Assembly (NCBI GenBank): GCA_033064195.1
Contig: JARBJD010000285.1
Location: 1-64,000 of the forward strand
Length of the DNA: 64,000 nucleotides
From: Blattamonas nauphoetae
Taxonomy: Eukaryota > Preaxostyla > Oxymonadida
Direction: 5' to 3'
Both the position numbers and the translations under genes were made by a program. Below the pieces are notes generated by a model that was not told the origin of the DNA, made no database searches, and saw only the letters and a list, made by a program, of their open reading frames with translations. Below, one piece after another: positions 1 to 9,768 of the stretch; within the stretch, counting starts at the first letter, position 1; each line of letters starts with the position of its first letter.

Positions 1-760
1 CCTCCCTCGTCCTCCGCTCACCTCCACTCGCCTCCAGTCACCTCCTCTCTCCTCCACTCACCTCCACTCACCTCCAGTCACCTCCATTCACCAGCCTTCT
101 CCTCCACTCGTCTCCCTCGTCCTCCACTCACCTCCCTCGTCCTCCACTCACCTCCACTCGTCTCCCTCGCCCTCCACTCACCTCCCTCGTCCTCCACTCA
201 CCTCCTCACCTCCCTCGTCCTCCACTCACCTCCACTCACCTCCAGTCACCTCCAGTCACCAGCCTTCTCCTCCAGTTACCTCCACTCTCCCTCGTCCTCC
301 ACTCACCTCCATTCTCCTCCACTCACCTCCACTCACCTCCCTCGTCCTCCAGTCACCTCCATTCACCAGCCTTCTCCTCCACTCGTCTCCCTCGTCCTCC
401 ACTCACCTCCCTCGTCCTCCACTCACCTCCACTCGTCTCCCTCGCCCTCCACTCACCTCCCTCGTCCTCCACTCACCTCCACTCACCTCCAGTCACCTCC
501 AGTCACCAGCCTTCCCTCCAGTCACCTCCACTCCCTCCACTCACCTCCCTCGTCCTCCACTCACCTCCACTCGCCTCCCTCGCCCTCCACTCGCCTCCCT
601 CGTCCTCCAGTCACCTCCACTCACCTCCACTCGCCTCCCTCGTCCTCCGCTCACCTCCACTCGCCTCCAGTCACCTCTCTCCTCCAGTCACCTCCAGTCA
701 CCAGCCTTCTCCTCCACTCGCCTCCCTCGCCCTCCACTCCGCCACCCTCGTCCTCCAATC
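1..760. repeat. CT-rich minisatellite
   Basis: Dense tandem array of short variants on the themes CCTCCACTCA, CCTCCCTCGT and CCTCCAGTCA, with a longer higher-order unit that recurs (the block containing 'caccagccttctcctcc' appears near 90, 250, 367, 505 and 700). The strand is almost purely C/T with few purines. No gene is supported here; open frames on the minus strand are a by-product of the repeat. Confidence 0.9.
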
Positions 761-1451
761 TCTCGCTTCTCCACATCACCTCCAACTCCTCTCTTCTTCT
801 CCTCACCGCGCTTCGATAGACCCCATTTTTCCTTCTGCGACGTCCAAACTCCTCTCCTCGAGCCTTCTCCTCCCTCCACTCATTCTCACATCAACACTTT
901 CCATCTTAATTGAGTCTTTCATGCATATTGTTGTTTTCAACTCACAATTTACACTTTCTTTCGAAACCCAACCAAAGCAATATCAATTGTTTGAGATACT
1001 ACACCACTAAAAGTGAATAAAACTGAATTCATACATCCATGCTTCAATGTTGTGCGAAGAGAGAGAGAACAGAGGAGAGAGATTGAGAGAAGATGTAATA
1101 TGGTGGTAAAGCAGACATTCACCCTGTATACCATATCCAGTGTAGTGAGGAAGATGGTTGAAAGAACATTGCCCATCAAATGACGATCAACCCATATTTT
1201 TCTGAATCATCCAGCCGAAAAGGCTTCTGGTGGGAAGATTTTCAAAAAAAACACTCGCATTCAGTTGTTTGAGGTGTGAAAGAGTTATTGGAGAGAGATT
1301 GGAAAATATTGAAAAAAAAGAAAGGCGACGGTCGGTTTCGATGGGGGCTCGTACTTTTCTATGATGTCAAAAATATTGTCCCAAATTGTTGTTTTTCCAC
1401 CAGTGATGACTAATAGTAGTGTCAATAATCCGTACATATTCAAAAATCCGT
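761..1451. other. Intergenic stretch, no gene recognised
   Basis: AT-rich after about 890. Small open frames exist on the minus strand but none has a recognisable motif or partner exon. I see no RNA gene. Confidence 0.5.
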
Positions 1452-1990
1452 ACAATGGGGCTTGAAAAATCTGTATTGGTCAAACTAAGAAAAATAAAAT
1501 TTGGTTCCGCGCCGAAACGCCTGGGTCGGGAGAAAACCTCAAAATACTGTTTCCTATAGGAATCCACATATTTTTCTCAACTTTTTGCCCTCATTTCTCC
1601 ACAACCAGCCATCCGTTTTGAATCAAATAAAATCCATTGTGATCGTAAAGATCTCGACAAAAGCTGCTCAAAAAATAAACCGATTTTTTTTCTAAGAATT
1701 TTTTGTCGAGAAAAATATGGGTTTTTTTCCATTATCCCAAATATCCAGAATTTTTTCTCCAAATTTTTTGCAAAATGTTCATTTCGCCAAAAAAACGTTT
1801 TTGTGAAAAACTTCATCAAAATTGGTTCACTGGTTGTTGAGATATTGCCGAAACAATTTTTTTTATCGGGCAAAAGGGGGTATTTTGAGGTTTTCTCCCG
1901 ACACAGGGGTTTCGGCGTGGAACCCAATTTTATTTTTCTTAGTTTGACCAATATATATTTTTCAAGCCCCATGTTACGGATTTATGAAAA
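1452..1990. mobile_element. Inverted-repeat (hairpin) element
   Basis: Two arms of about 112 bp, at 1452-1563 and 1876-1990, are imperfect reverse complements: both read inward from 'atggggcttgaaaaat' through 'ttggtcaaactaagaaaaat' to 'gtcgggagaaaacctcaaaa'. The roughly 310-bp centre is AT-rich and has no coding frame. The structure suits a non-autonomous fold-back or MITE-like element. I could not define a target duplication, so the borders are approximate. Confidence 0.7.
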
Positions 1991-2378
1991 GTTCGGTTTA
2001 TTGAAACATCTATAAGTTGGTTTGAGTTGTCATTTGGATACAAATCTGTCAACTTCTCTGCTAGTCTCTTTTAACTCAATAATCATTTCACATTGCCAAA
2101 GAAATCTCCCGTACTCATCAGCTGCATTGCAGACACAACAACCCTTTGTGCAGAAAGACTTCAGAGATCGAGAATGAACATTTGAGAGCTCTTTGGAATC
2201 CAAACATCACAAAATCACGGTCTTGTTTCGCTCTACGTGCCCTCTTTTGCTCTCGGAACTCTCAAAGACCACTTCAAATGTCCAGACGCATTCTCATGAA
2301 CGAGTTCTTCACATCACATTCCTGATTCAAAGTCAGTTCTTCCACTTCTGCAGAAGTCCGACTTGCCCTCGTCCCAAA

Positions 2379-2730
2379 CGAGTCGTAGGAGAGGGTGATC
2401 CACTTCGTTGAGTGGCCTTCACCTTCGGTTTTCCTTTCCTCTGGCTCATCACCCTCTGGAATCTCTAGCAGTGGGTCATGACAGACATGAATCTCTGGAT
2501 TCTGCTGTAATCGGGTATATGGACATGAATCATAGCAATTTTCATCAAAATATTGTGAATTAAAATATATTATGCGAATTAGTTTCAGTTTTCATCGATC
2601 AAAGCAGAATCCAGAGATTCATGTCTGTCATGACCCACTGCTAGAGATTCCAGAGGGTGATGAGCCAGAGGAAAGGCCAACCGAAGGCGAAGGCCACTCA
2701 ACGAAGTGGATCACCCTCTCCTACGACTCG
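2379..2730. repeat. 128-bp near-perfect inverted repeat
   Basis: Arms at 2379-2506 and 2603-2730 are reverse complements with only a few differences, around a 96-bp AT-rich spacer. The right arm contains the start codon and first 74 coding bases of the phosphatase-like gene at 2657, so the left arm is an inverted copy of that gene's 5' end lying in its promoter region. Confidence 0.9.
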
Positions 2731-5700
2731 TCCTGGACAAGGAGCACCAAAATCTCAAGCAGGGAAGAGGGGGACAAACACGAAACAACAAGACGAATCT
2801 CAGCTCCTCGACGCAGATGTCCTGTCTCTGCCGCCTGTATCCAAGTTCAAGGATGGGATGTTTGTTGGGACGTACGAAGCTTCCATGTCTGAAGATGTAT
2901 GGTTCATTATGTAAGATCTTCTTTTCAAAACGTTCAACACGACTCAATCCACGCCATCCTTATTTCTCTCTCCCATCTTTCACTTTATCTCCCTCAATTC
3001 TATCGTCTCTCGTCACTCATCCTTTTTTTCATCGATCCTCACAGTTCATCACATCCAACAAGATCACCCATGTCATCAATTGTGCTGGTTCGCATGTACC
3101 AAACAGATTCGCTCGCATTGGCATCCAATATTTAACGTTTTATCTGCAGAATGACGATAGTTCCATTTTTATTGACAACGAAGGAAAAGGACCAGAATCA
3201 GTCTATCACTTCATTGAAGAAGCGATTTCGTTATATGAAGGTGTGATGATCCATTCAGTCTTGGGAAAAGACCGTGCTCTTCTCATTACTGCTGCTTTTC
3301 TGATGCGAAAGTTTGAATGGGACGCTGCCTTTGCCATTGAGCTAGTCTCAACTTGTCGACACACCAGAATGCGTCCAGCGTTTGAAAGACAGTTATATGA
3401 TTATGAGCCGATGCTCCCCCCTGTTGCATGGACACCTGAATTGTATGAAGAAGAATACGTGATCAGAAACACATATTTCAACAAACGAATTGTCATCCCG
3501 TCTCAACCGCCAGCAAAAGCGACGCGGCAGCGGGTTCAGTTTTATTTATTACAGACAAATCTGGGATCTACACTTCCTCCTGGCAGGATGGGAGAAGTTC
3601 CGACTTATTCTGACGAAGGGGAGGACACGAAACCAGCACGCTCGATCTACAAAGGAATGAGCAAAACCAAAGTTGTTGGGACGACTGACCAACCTCCAGC
3701 TGTTTTATTACCACCGCCAGAGCTTCTGAGTCAATGCAAATCAGAAGCTGTCTTTGAATGGATGTTTGAATTGTGCTATCAGGCAGGCTACCAAGAAAGG
3801 GTGTGTGATGGGAACGACCTTTCAAAAGAACCAGCACTCAGAGAGGAAGCCAAGGAACGAGGAAGGAACCAATGGGCTATGGTCCATGGGAAGGGGAAGA
3901 TAAAGAAAGGAAAGAAGGCAAAACCGAAAAAGAAAGACGAGAAATCGACTGAACTCGAAGAAAAGAAGCTCAAGGAAGATGAGAAAAAGGCAAAGGATGA
4001 AGAAGATAAGAGAAAACAAGAAGAGGAAAGAAAGAAACAAGAAGAGGCCGATCGACAAAAGAAATTGGAAGACAAGAAACGAGCTGAAGAGGAAGAGAAA
4101 AAGAGACAACAAAAGGAAGAAGAAGAACGAAAGAAGGCAGAAGAGAAATTGAAGACCGAGCAGAGACGAAAGGAAGAAGCGGAGAAGCAAAGGAAAGTTT
4201 TGGAGGAGAAAGAGCGAAAACGAAAGGCAGACGAGGAACGAAAACGGAAGGAGGAAGAAGAAAGAATCAGATTGGAAGAAGCTCGAAAAGAAGAAGAAAA
4301 GAAGCGAGTATTGGAAGAGGAACGGTACAAGTTGGAAGCAGAAAGAGAGCGCATCAAGGAAGAGAAGCTGCGAATCCAAAAAGAACGAGAGCGTCAACTT
4401 GAGGAGAAAAGGAGGGAAGAAGAGAAAAAGAGGCTGGAAGAAGAAAGACTTGAGCAAGAAATGAGACGACAAGTGGAAGAGGAACGGAAGCGAAGAAATG
4501 AGGAAAAACGAGCGATTATTGCACGAAAAGAAGAGGAGGAAAGACTAAAACAAGAACGTGAACGAGAAGAATCAAACACACATTTGGCATCTGATCGTTC
4601 GTCAAACTCGACTCAGCGACATCAACAGGACACCCAGGCATCGAAATCACTTGCATCACCATCACAGACAACAGCAAAGCCACCCCTCTCTTCAACCTCA
4701 CAGACCGTTGAGACTCTGAGCCGAGATAGCACGACACCAGCACAATCACTCTCGTTCCCGCACAACTTCCTGTCACCTCTTTCCGGGTCGCGGAGTCAAA
4801 CAACAAAAGCAGACACTCCAACATCTTCATCAGTCAATTCACCGAACACCAGTTTTCCCTCCATGTTCTTGGAGGAACACAATGACAAACGCGATCGCGA
4901 TTCACCAGAGAGGAGAAATATTGATGAAGTCGTCCCCTCCACTTCACTTTCAGAAACAGAATTGACGCAAAGAACGAGAGATGAGGAGAGTTCCGATGCT
5001 GCTATCGTCTCCCCGAACACTCTCCAGAAACGCGGGTCGCTTGTCATGGTACAGCGAAACTCAGACCTCCAAACTCCTTCCACATCGGAGAATCAATCTG
5101 ATCCTCCGAAAGAAAATTCGACAACAGCAAACACACCATCTGTGTTCCAAACCAAGGATCGCCCAACATCACATCGATCAATTCGAGATTCTGAATCAGA
5201 GGGTCTTTCCAGACCATCGTCAGCTTATAAATCAAGCACTACAAATCAGTCATCCATCTCAGTTGCCCCTGTGACAGTGTCCACATCAATCGGAACTCGA
5301 AATGAGCCTTCTTCGTCACAATCCTACAATAGGCCCTCATCTCCCTCCTCCTACACCTCATCAACCCAATCAATCTCCCAAACGCCAGTTTCATCGAATC
5401 GACCGTCCGCAATTTCGTATGAAACGTCACGCGTCACGTCCTCCCAACGTTCAGAATCGCCGTCGTCCAATCTCTCCACAACAGCGTCATCGCTCACAAG
5501 AACGGATTCTGTTCGTTCAAATCAGCTTAACTCCACTCTCCCGTCGTCTCAATCAATCACGTCACTTCGACCTGGTTCATCAGCAGTTACGTCTCTCAAT
5601 TCCGCGTCTTCTCAAAATCCAGTCGAAGTTCCGACAAATCACCAGATGTCACTGTCGTCGTCTCTCAAGAATTTGAGTATCAAGAAACAGAAGAAGAAGC

Positions 5701-6560
5701 CGCTCTCCTTCTCAATTCTGCAAACATCGACAATGAAGGACCGCTTTGACACCAATCCGAAAGACCACGAACCCAAAGAAAAGCCCGCAAACCGCAGTAC
5801 GGATTATTCGGAACACCATTCTTCGTTCGAGTCGACACGACCGAATTCCGGCTCAAGTTACGCCCAAAGCGGTTCCACACACACTCATTCATCAATATCC
5901 GACAATCATCTTTCAACTTTAAAGAAAAACCAGTTTACTGTTCCGTCAGTCAACGCGACGTCAACATTCATGAACCCAACCATCTCGTCTCGACTGAAGA
6001 TGAACGATCGCATGAACGAACCAGCAAATACATCGTCAGGAACACCACTCATCGTACGAACACGCCCAGCGTCGCCTTCCTCACCAACTTCTGCGTCGCG
6101 TCATTCTGGCTTTTCATCACCTCACACAAAGTCCCAAAGCACAGGAAGGAAGTCAGATGTGGTTGGGCCGTCAACACTTCCTTCGTCTTCGTTTTCGTCG
6201 TCTGTTGGAGGAGGACGGAGTCAGATCAGATCCTTCTCATCGTCGACCTGGAATACCCGAAATACGCCACCCTCAACAGCAGCCAATCGCTCATCTCAGT
6301 TTTCTGCCCCGTCCCAATCGGCCGGCTCTTCGGGTTCTCGCCCTGCTTCTCCAACACGGTCGTCGCCTCGTCATCAGTCCACCCCTTCGTCCCCCTCGCT
6401 CAACACGTCCACTTCTTCCCTTCCTTGGAATAAACACAAGCCAAGGTCGTTGTATGCCTTTAGCCGACGCACATCAACTCCACCACGATCATCGCAGTCG
6501 GGATTCACTCCGTCGTCTTCTCGTTCGAAAACTACGAGTGGGCTGTCGAATGGACCATGA
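2657..6560 (+). CDS. Dual-specificity pseudophosphatase with charged coiled coil and Ser-rich tail
   Basis: Two exons, 2657-2896 and 3045-6560, give 1251 residues. The exon 2 frame (FITSNKITHVINCAG) is entered in phase by the donor GTATGG at 2897 and acceptor CACAG at 3044; the nearby GTAAGA at 2911 would break the frame. Residues about 55-190 are a dual-specificity phosphatase fold. The P-loop at residues 150-157 reads HSVLGKDR, not HCxxGxxR, so the catalytic cysteine is serine and the domain should bind phosphoprotein rather than cleave it, as in STYX-type pseudophosphatases; the same HS form occurs in many protist proteins. Residues about 365-590 are a Lys/Glu/Arg coiled coil, and the rest is a Ser/Thr/Pro-rich disordered tail. 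The start is the first in-frame ATG and lies inside an inverted repeat. No partner is evident in the neighbourhood. Confidence 0.85.
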
Positions 6561-6832
6561 AGAAGTGAAGAAGCATAATTTTCCAATACTGTGCGGTCGT
6601 TTTGGTTGTGATTAATGGCATCGAAACAGAGATCTCCATTTTTTTCTTTTTTTCTCCTTCTCTTAAGAGCTTCCTTTCTCATGATTTTAGGTTCTTATTT
6701 AGCATACCAAACACCTTGTTAATTGTGTATCCGACTTGTATTAAATGGGAGTGCGAAGGGAGAATAGATTTCGAGTCAGTTGCTTGAAGATGATGAAATG
6801 TTGAATAAAGAATGATGATTAAGCATGTAAAT
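6561..6832. other. Short convergent intergenic region
   Basis: About 270 bp between two convergent genes, AT-rich, with 'aataaa' at 6804 on the plus strand as a possible polyadenylation signal for the phosphatase-like gene. Nothing else seen. Confidence 0.4.
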
Positions 6833-9173
6833 TCAATCAAACTCTTGCACAGGCTGTTTCAATGATGACAAAAGGTCAGATGCATTCGATAACGGTGCTT
6901 TCCTCTCGTTTTTTGGTCCATCAGATTGTCGACTCGATCCTCGCTTTATCGACTCTGAATGATTTGATTGCTGCATGGGAGACCGAAGAACTGTTTCAGG
7001 TGCCGAAAGTTCCTCTGTATCTCCTCCTCTTCCTTGTCCAACTGGAGATTTGTCCTGCTTCATTGGGGATGCTTGGCTCAGCGCTGGATGAGAGGGATGT
7101 GGCGGAGAGTGTTCTTCAGTGATCAGCACTGGATATTTCGACAGTTCTGTCGACCCAAGCTTCTGAGTCGCATCTTGTTTCCCTTTCGGCGTGTTCGATC
7201 TTTGTTTGAAAATCGGTGATGTGGTTGGGCCAACCGCAGGGGCGTTTGAGTTGGAGTGATCAAAGAAGTCAACAGACACAGTTGATGGGTCATCGAGATG
7301 GTTCTGGAGCTGAGAGTCAAGCGAGTTGGGTTGTTGGTTGATGTGGTGTTTGATCAACTGGGAGTGTTCTTTCAACGTTTGCTGTGTGATTTCTTCCTGC
7401 TCGTCCACTCGATTATCAAGTTCGTCGAGTCTGATCCCGTCAGATTCAACTGTTGTCGTCAGAGTTTGGAGTGCTTCTTGAATCTCTTGGATCGTCTTCC
7501 CCTTCTTCACAGCATCCAAAGTCAGAACCTCATGTTCCTCACGAAGGCTGGTTTGTCGTTCGACGATCGAAAGGAGAGACGAGGCAGATTGGGCATCATC
7601 TTTCCCAACTTGCGTCAAAATCTCGTCGAGATGGTTGAGGAGAATTTGATTCTGGTGAGTGTTGAGTTGAAAAAGGTACGCCAGTGCTGGACACAAATCA
7701 TCTTCTTGAGTATGGCAGAGTTAGAGGAATTTCGAACAAAATGTGGATCGTGCCAGAATTCAAGGATCGTTCGCGAAAAATGATGAATTAAATGCTGAAA
7801 TGATTACCAAAATGAAAAGATTAGGTCTGCCTGGTTCACTGTTGTGACGAAGACACTCGTCTCTGTTCTGTTATCTGGATGATTCGACGAGAAATAAATG
7901 ACAGCGAAAGATGATGAAAAACTGAAAATGTCACAAATAATGCAATAATTTCCGTAGAGACAACTATAACACTCTCTCGACACATACAAAAAATTCCTGA
8001 TACCCTGCCACGTCAGTGTTGTGCCTTGACACATTCTTCGGGAGGAAGGCTGATGGAGGAACGGACATCGGCATTTTAGACTGATATTCTGTATATAAAT
8101 ACGTAACAAAGGTGGAGTATTCCTCAGGGGTTATGCAAATATAGAAGTCCAGAAGTGAGAGGAGTTCTGATGATCGGGGAGATCGAGGAATTTGAGATTA
8201 TTGAAGAGTAGATGATGAAGAAACGATGATGGGGAGAAATATGGTGAGAGGACATTAATGTGGATTCATACCGACTTCCATCTGATTGATTTGCTCCAAA
8301 ACAAAAGAACCACTGCTGATGACTGCCCAGTCTTTGTTCCGATATGCTAAATAGAGTGGTAAATTCGGGAATCAAATATAGAAGATAATGAAAAGAGAGA
8401 AAAATTGAGTTGAGACATCAAAAATTTGGCAAATTCAAGATAGCGTCGAATGTGTGAATCGGTGAAGAAATGAAGAAAAGAGACTTCGAAATCACTTGAA
8501 CATACTGATATCTTCATATACTTTGGAAATAACCATCGCACCAACAAGAAAGAGACGGCGAATGTTCATCTTAGCATCGAGAGAGATTGTCGGATGATCG
8601 CGAATGAGATAAAATGAAAACAGATACGTTTGAGAAGTGAAGACTTGGATAAGCAAGATGGATTTTTTCGAGAAGAATGCAAGTTTGGATGATGCCGCTT
8701 GGACTTATCTTCGAAATTCTGTGAACGAGAAATCGAAAAAAAGAGGAGAATGAGAGTGTGATAGACGAAATTTACCAAGAAACAAGTGAATAACAAAGAA
8801 AAAGAATGATAGACGGCTTGCATACTTATAGATGTGATAAATCCAATGGTGAAGTGAGACCGAACACGGTTCTGTTTGAAATTCTGTGAAAAAGAACAAT
8901 AGTCGATCGATGATTCAGTGACAAGCACAAAAATACAATAGGATGACCAGCACGTTGATAGAAACGGGAATGAGACAGACCTGTACTTGATACTGAACGT
9001 GCTTGTTCAGGAGGACAAAAAGTTTCAAGATATCGAGCTACAGCTTCCGTGAAGTGCATGAAGACGGGCCCTGCACTAACTAAAGGGAGTATCCACGAAG
9101 GACTTTTTGGACTGCTGTTACGCCCGGAATTCCGTGGAGCCGAAATAAGCACCCTCTTCAATTCCTGGCTCAC
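6833..9173 (-). CDS. PHO80/P-type cyclin with C-terminal coiled coil, eight exons
   Basis: Exons on the minus strand: 9173-8981, 8883-8826, 8718-8628, 8569-8506, 8346-8272, 8166-7988, 7794-7693, 7651-6833; all phases agree and the product is 526 residues. Residues about 65-190 form a PHO80-like cyclin box: FQTEPCSVSLHHWIYHIYK, then the helix IIQTCILLEKIH, then MNIRRLFLVGAMVISK-YED, then YRNKDWAV and LLDFYICITPEEY. Such cyclins bind a Pho85/CDK5-type kinase. The last 300 residues are a coiled coil (HLDEILTQVG to about LIKHHINQQ) and a Pro/Ser/Gln-rich tail. Donors are GTCTGT, GTATGC, GTATCT, GTATGT, GTATGA, GTATGT and GTCCAG. An alternative is that the cyclin ends at an in-frame TAG at 7966-7964 and the coiled coil is a separate gene; I prefer the joined model because GTATGT lies just before that stop and the later exons have no start codon of their own. 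Confidence 0.8.
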
Positions 9174-9298
9174 AGATCACAACATGGGTCAATGTGTTGA
9201 TGATTATCCAAAACAGTTGTTGCCTGTGTTAGTATAAAAAAAGTAACCATGAAGATGGAAATGGAATGAAATAATGAGTGAGAAAGGTGAGGAGAGTT

Positions 9299-9696
9299 CA
9301 GTCATTCCGGCTTCCGGTATTTGGTTCTTAAAAAAACAAGAAAGGGGTGATCAATGAGAACGAGCTTTCAATTCCATTTCTATTTATCATTCTTCAATCA
9401 AACAGCAGGAAAGGCCAGTAATTATTGAACAAGTGATGCTAAAATGAAAATAAAGCAATCGTTAATGAGTTCAGATTGAGTTCAATCCATAATTTCAACT
9501 TGAGTCCGGTTGACCAGTCTCCACACCGTCTTCAGCAGGAAGAAATTGAAATTGAGGAACAAACAACCTTCTCGTGTGATCATATCAATGTCACTCACTT
9601 CTCTAATTGTTTATTTTTCTAAAATTCGCGGACAAATTGAGATCAACCCTTTCTTTGAAAAAAATGAGAACCAAATACCGGAAGCCGGAATGACTG
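9299..9696. mobile_element. 398-bp MITE-like element with 30-bp inverted termini
   Basis: Left end 'cagtcattccggcttccg' continues to 'gtatttggttct' (9299-9328) and is matched by its reverse complement at 9667-9696. The interior is AT-rich and non-coding. 'TT' flanks both ends, which may be a 2-bp target duplication, but that is too short to prove. It lies upstream of the cyclin and downstream of the next gene. Confidence 0.75.
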
Positions 9697-9768
9697 TTCG
9701 ATCAGACAAAAGGACAGACTGACACATGGAGAAGAACGAAGGATCTGAGTTAGACAGACGACCAACCT

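Noticed and set aside
1-760. CRISPR-like array or telomeric repeat
   Set aside because: Units are contiguous, variable and without unique spacers; the CCTCC-type unit is not a known telomere repeat.
2706-3044. Continuous plus-strand frame upstream of the phosphatase exon 2
   Set aside because: Its first 110 residues lack any match, whereas the other frame reads FKDGMFVGTYEASMSED and splices in phase at 2896/3045.
3788-4830. Long minus-strand Ser/Phe/Leu-rich frames opposite the phosphatase-like gene
   Set aside because: They mirror the Lys/Glu codons of the coiled coil on the other strand and have no start context or motif.
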